Origin: Trachythela sp. YZ-2020
Lineage: Eukaryota > Cnidaria > Anthozoa > Malacalcyonacea > Clavulariidae
Reading direction: 5' to 3'
Assembly: GCA_016169945.1 (NCBI GenBank)
Contig: JADLSH010000091.1
Span: forward strand, 1,240,001-1,304,000
DNA length: 64,000 nucleotides
The notes beneath the pieces were generated by a model, which was not told the DNA's origin, ran no database searches, and worked only from the letters and a program-made list of their open reading frames with translations. Below are positions 57,100-64,000 of this stretch, in pieces (the first letter of the stretch is position 1; each line of letters opens with the position of its first letter). Both the position numbers and the translations under genes were made by a program.

Positions 57100-58900
57100 A
57101 ATATAATAATGTTTTCAAATTTCCAGGGTCTGCATATATATATACGTATAATTAATGAATCTGTAGAGACACTGGGATAAAATTTTTATGCTAATAGTTT
57201 GTAGTTTGTTCTTTATACACAGATTTTTATACGAACTCTCCGTTATATAGAGGTTATTTTTACTTGAAAACTATTCATTTGCATGGTGTCCATTTTTTGC
57301 AGGTTTCCGTTGTTCTTGAAGATGTTTCAACATTAAGAATTTTGTTAAGTAAAAAAATCAGGACCTGAATTACTTATGTCCTCATAGTGTTGTATGAACG
57401 TGTCCTTATAGTACACAGTGTCCTTATAGTAGAGGTTTCACTGCATTACACAAAGTCAATCATTTTTTGGTTTGAATAACAGTGGGTGTGTGTTTCCCCC
57501 TTTACATTCCACACACGCCGTTGCTCTGGTACCGCATTCCCACATAAACATTGTGTGTAAAACATGAAATATTTTCATTTCCCGAAATATATTTATATAT
57601 AGACCGTGTGGAAGACATTTTTGTTACCGCCCAATGCTTATGAAAAGGATACTTTGTTTTAAGCTTGAGTATATGCCAATCTCTTTTTCCTTAGCAACAT
57701 TCCTTTGAAAAGACTGCTAAATACATATCTAATAGTGACTAATACGATGTAATTTTTCCAGTAAAAGATCCTTATAAGTCCATTACGCATTAAGTATGTA
57801 CTTGAGACTCTATACATTCAATGCTAATTATAGGAAAGAATTTCTTTCTTAAAAATACCTTGACAACAGGCTGAATGGTGAAGAATTTTTTGTAGATGGA
57901 AATTTTGAAAAAAAACTATACAGGTATCTTAGACCTAACCGCGAGCAGTTGAAAAAATGGGCCCTGTATATATATAGGCCCTGCTGCAGAAATTGACTGA
58001 GCAACAGAATTTAGTTGCCAAAAGCTAGCCACAATTAAAAGTTCATGTAGGCTATATATATTATAGGGTGCTACCAGCAACATGTCTGCCAGGTATATTA
58101 TAAAGGTATAAATATATTCTAGGTTTTCGGGCATCTCGCTCACAATGTTGAAGGATTTTGTAGATGGGAATTTCGAGCGTATATATTATATATACAGTTT
58201 TCGTCCAAAGTCAAAGATGCCCAATATCTAGAATATTTCGTCAACTTCTGATGGACTTTCATCAAAATTGGCGAAAAAGATTAGGAATGGGACCCAGACT
58301 TCTCTCTGACAAAACGTAATAAAGAGTTAGCCTAAAGTCCTGAATTGATGGACATCAACGGGGAACGCTGTTTATGGCAATTTATGATTTGTTTGTGTGC
58401 TTGTTTAGAATTGAATTGAATTTATCATGAATTTACCACTTTTACATAAATGACATCAAGTTGACCATGATGTCGCAAATTACAATTGGTAAGTGGCAAG
58501 GAAGTCCAAAATAAAGCTTATTTTGAATTTAGACTCCCTCATAATATCTGCATGCATATTTGCGTTAGATACAATCATACAAATTAATACGTTATTTGGC
58601 GAATTTAGTTTAGATATCATTTAATTATTCAAATTTAAGCATTCACTATCAATCAAAAGAGGTCTGGATCAAGATACATGTTTTATCCATAACTGGACCG
58701 AAGAAATTATTTTAGTTTAAACTTAAAACTATACAGAATCTGGTAAAGAATTAAAAAATTTTGGACCTTGAAATCGCACTGAAAATTGTCTTAATTTCGT
58801 CCTGCAAAATGGAATTCGAAGAGTATTATCTGTCAGCATGACAATTCTAAAAATATTAAGCACATTGTCCTAATTGATATAGAAATTGATGCAGTTTATT
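57100..58900. other. Intergenic, no gene recognised
   Basis: AT-rich, with many TATATA runs. No domain or splice-supported exon found. Confidence 0.4.
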
Positions 58901-58901
58901 T

Positions 58902-58926
58902 GTATATATATATATATATATATATT
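58902..58926. repeat. (TA)n microsatellite
   Basis: Twelve TA pairs in a row. Confidence 0.9.
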
Positions 58927-59483
58927 GCTTTTCCGGGTGTGTAAAAATATCATATTTCACACGTACAGCCCGCTCTTTACGAATTTCTATAAAAAATATC
59001 CATACGTTGAAATATTTCATATACATCCTAGCGCGAAATGACATGCATTTATTATGAATGTCGTCATTAAACATTATATCATTGTCTTTAAAATTCACTG
59101 CCACATGGCATATACCCAATTTGATCCGCAAAACATATACTTTGAGCAAAGAAGTTACCTCGATAGTGTAAACCGCAGCCATTGCCGTAACAAAGCAGGT
59201 CAATTTTTTATGTCGGTGAAAAGAACCGATATACACAATTATAATACCCTAATTATCTTGTATTTGATAATTTCCGATATTTGTTTAAAGATAATTTTAG
59301 TGGTTTGGTCGCAACAATGCCAATATACTGGTCATAGACAACATGGAGAGCTTGCATATTAATGTGAGCCAAACATTTCCTTCATTCCAATTTGACCGGA
59401 AGAGTTGCGAAAGAGTAAATTGAATATTCTTCAGTCTTTAAAATAAGTCTATCGAAAAGAATGAAACAAATAGAATTAGCCTA

Positions 59484-59718
59484 CACTGGAACAATTTTTT
59501 GAAATCCATTCTATGGAAATAGTATGGAAATGCTATTCCATAGTATTTCATATTATACCCATAATATATCCATATATAGTGTTTCCATAATATGAAAATG
59601 GCAATTAGTATGAAATTAGAACTATAATTTCCATACCATAATTTCCATTTTCATGCTATTTCCAACTAGGATTCATACTATTTCCATAGTAAGGATTTTG
59701 AAATATATATTTCCAGTG
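59484..59718. mobile_element. MITE made of ATTTCCATA words
   Basis: CACTGGAACAATTTTTTGAA with AAATCC on the left, and GGATTTTGAAA..TTTCCAGTG on the right. The interior repeats TTTCCATA and its reverse TATGGAAA many times. Confidence 0.65.
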
Positions 59719-60084
59719 GAGGGGGAAATATTCTATGGAAACCCATCTATAAGATTATAGATAACCATCCACGGTATCAGAAGACAGAAGTCTGAAATAT
59801 GTTATATCATGAACCTCTCTAAAGACTCTATGTTGGTGCTTACGTTGGTTTCGTGAACGTAACGTGTCTTTTACCTCTGTGAGCAGGATTCGGCGATTCC
59901 TGCTCTACACAGTTGACTGCAGTCGCATGTAAGGAAGGTGCTTCCAATATATATATAACTTCTGCAGTGTTTTCTCCGAGTACTCCAGTTTCCTCGAATG
60001 AATGAACCATTTTAAGGAAGGACAATATATATAGGCGACTTCAACGGAGAACAGTAAAATGTCTGAACTGTGATTGCAGGATCA

Positions 60085-60330
60085 AACTACCTCGAAAATA
60101 TAACAAGAATTTGAACTTCAAGAAGTTAATCTTGTTATATTTTTCAGGTTTAATACTGGCTGTAATATACGGCGGTTGACTGTTGTGTAAAACTACCTGA
60201 AATAGTGAAATATACATGCAATAAGAACTTCGACGTTTCGAGCGAAGGCCCTTCGTCTGGAAGTTAGTAGAATGGGTCGGGGAAAAACATGTTCTTTCAT
60301 AGTGAACTATTTTTCAGGTAGTTTTAGACA
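60085..60330. repeat. Hammerhead-like repeat with inverted flanks
   Basis: GGATCAAACTACCTCGAAAA, CGGCGGTTGACTGTTGTGTA and AAAACTACCTGAAA.AGTG are inverted at 60305-60350 (AGTTTTAGACAACAGTTAAC, CGCCGTATAT). Between them is the motif at 60226-60265. Confidence 0.5.
60226..60265 (-). ncRNA. Degenerate hammerhead-like motif
   Basis: The minus strand reads AACTTC, CAGACGA, AGGGC-CTTC-GCTC, GAAA, CGTC, GAAGTT. Stem I is a perfect 6-bp match and differs in sequence from that at 16777-16812, but the core has CAGA where CUGA is needed. Confidence 0.35.
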
Positions 60331-61398
60331 ACAGTTAACCGCCGTATATTTGCTACACTCTACCCACAGTGGCACCGCACGTTCGAGATAATCCTGTAAT
60401 ACCTCGAGTATATCGCGTTTATCGCTACCTAAACTGCATGGAACCACACATTCAAGAACTGTCTAAACTGTATGCATGTTCTTATATACAGAGGTCTAGT
60501 AAGGGTCAGCTCCTAACTTATAGTACTGAGCTGAGTACCAGACGAGAGAAATGCATGGTAGTGTTTGGTATAGAGTCAACTTGAAGTATTTTTCCTCAGG
60601 CGAAATCATAATCGTCAGCCATCAGCAATCCACATTTTAATTTGGAGGAATCGAAGTCCGCGGTCACAGAGGTGAAAGGCATGCACTACACGAAGATAAG
60701 ACTGATAGAGATATATAGTATATAAGTAATATAACTGACAAATGAGGTCATGGTTTAAGGAATTAAGAATAGTTTAAGAATAGTTGACAATAAATTTCAG
60801 GTGAATTTAGAGAGATAAGAAAATAAAAGACAAAACAAGTACAGGAAAATACTGAAAATTTCTTATCATAGGAAAATTACAGGTGGTATTTGGAGCAAAT
60901 TCCATTATCTCTGAGGGGTCATATAGGAAGTAACGCTGTCTATAAACACAGTTTTTATATTGCAGAATACGCAGTTCGATATTATTTTAACGTACATTGC
61001 TCTATGACTCATGAACATTTTATATATAAACAGTTATCTTTATCTTAGTAGTCTAAATATTGCGGTTTGCAAGTGACTCAAAGTGCACTTTGAAATTTCA
61101 CTGTTGTTATCCTACGATGCGGAAAATCCCTCCCCGTGCCAACATACCACCCAAATCGTGTTTGATTCTTATCGCACCGACATAAAGCCTGCTTGTGATG
61201 CTTGTCCTAATGTCCTATTACTTATTCAAATGTATGCATGCCACAAATATTAATGCAACCGCGTTCGAATTTGCGTAACTTGTTCAAACAAGTGGCAGGG
61301 CACACTCCGGAAGGCTGGTGGACAAAGAATTTGAAATGTATTTAAACTAACAGCGTTTGCCAAGAAAATCATTCCTCTACATCTTCATTGGTTGGATC
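60330..61398. other. Intergenic before the candidate first exon
   Basis: A SINE B-box-like piece (minus: GCGGACTTCGATTCCTCC) lies near 60645-60665. Otherwise no feature I can support. Confidence 0.35.
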
Positions 61399-61450
61399 AT
61401 GTTTGTTTTGGGGATCTATGCCGTGTTGGCTATATTTACCGTGACGGAAG
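61399..61450 (+). CDS. Candidate signal-peptide first exon of an unplaced gene
   Basis: An ATG opens MFVLGIYAVLAIFTVTE, a good secretory leader, and is followed in phase 1 by a donor (GAAG|GTAGGC). Phase 1 after a leader is common for extracellular modular genes such as the one at 28-38 kb. No matching downstream exon was recognised before the window ends, so this remains a candidate. Confidence 0.3.
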
Positions 61451-63263
61451 GTAGGCAAACTTGTGATATTTGACTATACTTTGTATATTATTATTTACGT
61501 AGCGTTTGTTAGTTTATGTTATAGCCGGATTTGCGGTTTATGTAACATCATGCTATATCCAGGTACGATCAACATGACCAATCTCTCAGTCTGCCTAACA
61601 CGAAATGATTTCAGATTTAGCTGAATGTTAATTAACGACGAGTATATAATAATTACCGATATCGTAGGATTGCGTTTTATCGACATATAACATGTACGTG
61701 GGCCTGAAGTCGGCAGGATAAATCCGCAACTTTTAAATTTTTTACCCATACAGCTCATCTCTATGTTTGCATGGATGCCAGTTAGTTTTCCTTCAGTAGT
61801 TCCATAATGAGTGTACTTTCCTAAGACTGAGCCGATTCACCATGCAATTATCAATTTTTGCTTGACCATGCAATGTTTCAATACTCAATGGAGCTTCTTA
61901 CTGAAGGTAAACTTGTACTTTGTACATTAGGATATAATATATATGGCTATATGGGGACCTTGGCATATACAGTATATAGCTAGGCATAACATTAACATAG
62001 CCATATATACCAACATAGAGTCGTTAGCCGAACAATTAAAGGGACCCAATAATTACTTGTATAGAGAATTATCGAGTTCATCGATCATCGCACTTCGAAG
62101 AATGTTCTACAGTATAAACTATGCTAATATCTTAATATCTTTCCTCTAATTGTATAATGTATTATAAAACAATATATTATATATTTCAAATTTTTTGCTC
62201 TTTAGCATTTTTAGCTACATATGTATATAGGTTGAAAGAAAATTTCATTGTAAGAACACTCTTAGACTTAAAAGAGAGAAAATTTATACTCAGTCTTAGA
62301 TTTATATATCTGTGCTTGTTTGAGCTCCCATTTTAATTGCGTGGGACGAATTCCTGAAGTCGTTTTTAATTTTAGGGTATACGCCATTTCAGTTAATAAT
62401 TTTGCAACACATTTGATTCATAATCATAGGTCTTCGCTACAGTACATACAAATGACGTTCTATATTTTGATATAATGATATATTATTTGTACTGATGAAG
62501 ACTCTTAAAGCTTTGCCGAGACGTACGTTTTATGTCTGGATTGAAAGCTTTAAACATAACGTGTTATTAAACACTGAACACCACAATGCACGTCGATTAT
62601 TTCTTTCCCAAAGCGTTTGATCCGGCTGGCCGGTACAGTACCAAGATCCATATCCCTATTCTGTTGCCAGGATCTTCTGACGAAGATGACGATCTGGCAT
62701 GTGGCTCGAAAGCTTTGCGAAACTATGAAGTTAACGTACATCTACATTTATCGCCAGGCAAATAAACAAGAAACTTTAAAACATTTGCTTATATAAATTA
62801 TAAAAATCAATAAGCTGACCTGTATTGCTTTATGCCTGGAATATGTCTAGACTGCCTGGCCCAAAAGTCAAGAGTAGACTTATATTCTGATTATGTAAAC
62901 AGATATATGAGCGCTTTTGGGCTTCGGGTACTTTTGAAGGTGGCATTTTAATTGCCGTTTTGTCTAGTATTTATCTAATATCTATGAAAATCTGATTTCA
63001 AATAATTCTTTCTGACAACACATATATGATGTCGGCCGGCCTCATGACCCATGAGTTATCGGGGCATTGACATTGTCATACAGTACGGAGACGTTTATGT
63101 ATACATGAGTACATGTTATTACATTCTGATGACACAAACTCGAATTTTATTTGCCTATATGGCTATATGACAAATAGGTAAACTATTATGCGTCCCTCGT
63201 AAAAGAGCTAAATATTTTTCCTTAAGCTTAGTTAATTATCAAGACTATATATAATATAATAAT
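61451..63263. other. Possible intron or intergenic, no gene recognised
   Basis: AT-rich. Contains weak hammerhead-like words (CTGATGA at 62494; CTGACGA at 62677 with CTCGAAAGC downstream). Frames lack convincing domains. Confidence 0.35.
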
Positions 63264-63580
63264 GTTATGTTTTAATACAATGTTTTAATACTTTAATACC
63301 TCTTCAGTCTTACTTAACTTTTCAGTTACTCTACTTTAATATGTATATGGTTAAACTGCCTAATCATTTACTGACTCGGCTGTTATGTTTTAATACAATG
63401 TTTTAATGCTTTAATACCTCTTAGTCTTACTTAACTTTTTACTCTACTTTATGTATATGGACTGCCTAATCATCTCTGACTCGGCTGTTATGTTTCATAC
63501 AATGTTTTAATGCTTTATTACCTCTTACTTAAATTTTTACTCTTACTTTACAATATTATATATGGTAAAACTGCCTAAAG
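63264..63580. repeat. Tandem repeat of 118 and 104 bases, three units
   Basis: Units start GTTATGTTTTAATACAATGT at 63264, 63382 and 63486 and include TTTAATACCTCTT, CTGCCTAATCAT and CTGACTCGGCT. The third is the most diverged. Confidence 0.8.
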
Positions 63581-64000
63581 CCTAAAGGTGGACGTCTCTA
63601 ACATTTTGATATATATAATTTCGTCTTTACTTTGTACCGGTGTTTTGCCCAGACGCATTTTAGTTTGCTTAAAGAGAATTCATAATTGTTGTGCTGTGTT
63701 TCGTAATTAAGAAAAGTGTTTGCGTGACTTTAGCCTTTCTAGATTTTCTGCGAAATTAAGCTTTTGAGAATCTCAAGGACTCGCAAGTCTTAATTTAGCT
63801 GCGGTTTATAATGACAAATGGGACGTGATCATGTCGTCTTGGGAACTTCAAATTTTAGTATGTTTTGCGACGTTTTTGCCGCTCAACAGGGGTGTAAAAA
63901 CTGCGAATTCTTTGCATTTCCTTGCCGAGTTTTTTGTCCCGTTTTGTATACGTTAAGCGTTTAAAGAATGTTTAATAAAATAGTTCGAGTCTGCATGTGA

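Noticed and set aside
61943..62149. Frame with WGPWHIQYIARHNINIAIYT, considered as an OTU-protease fragment
   Set aside because: Spacing is two residues short and the catalytic Cys and GD motifs are absent.

Overview
This is animal nuclear DNA: AT-rich, intron-rich and crowded with short inverted-repeat transposons, LINE remnants and tRNA-derived SINE pieces. Several repeats look like ones I associate with cnidarian genomes: the palindrome with ACCCATTA..CTGGCAGTACCC ends, short-hairpin repeats with hammerhead-like cores, and the GACTTGGAGCAAGTC hairpin. Together with a PAN-Sushi-SRCR secreted protein, this makes an anthozoan (coral or sea anemone) the best guess, but no search was run. There are no rRNA genes, CRISPR arrays or bacterial operons.

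Host genes, all on the + strand. (1) 502-18032: exons of a coiled-coil protein, mostly in phase 0. One exon resembles the ubiquitin-binding UBAN region of TNIP/ABIN, NEMO and optineurin. Two pairs of its exons look duplicated. The gene is open at both ends. (2) 28334-38535: a complete five-exon gene for a 277-residue secreted protein with signal peptide, PAN/Apple, Sushi (CCP) and SRCR domains; every intron phase agrees. (3) 41937-44253: a complete three-exon SRP9 gene (76 residues), the Alu-domain subunit of the signal recognition particle. (4) 61399-61450: a possible signal-peptide first exon of a fourth gene.

Mobile DNA fills most of the rest. Intron 2 of the secreted-protein gene carries a 3.0-kb element with THAP-like exon fragments and an 8-bp target repeat, consistent with the P superfamily. 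Intron 3 carries a 2.7-kb element with perfect 16-bp inverted ends and a 6-bp target repeat; it encodes a broken SAP/NHL-like protein on the opposite strand that I cannot place in a known transposon class. At 47.5-52.06 kb is a nearly full-length CR1-like LINE with endonuclease and reverse transcriptase, broken by frameshifts. Other LINE 3' pieces lie at 19.5-19.97 and 38.88-39.89 kb. An integrase-core transposase relic is at 4.1-5.3 kb, a Crypton-like N-terminal fragment at 15.9-16.2 kb, a mariner-like element at 22.8-23.7 kb and a TTAA-flanked element at 13.3-14.8 kb. About a dozen palindromic MITEs are scattered between these. The stretches 25.0-26.9, 52.1-53.3, 57.1-58.9 and 61.5-63.3 kb show no gene that I can support.
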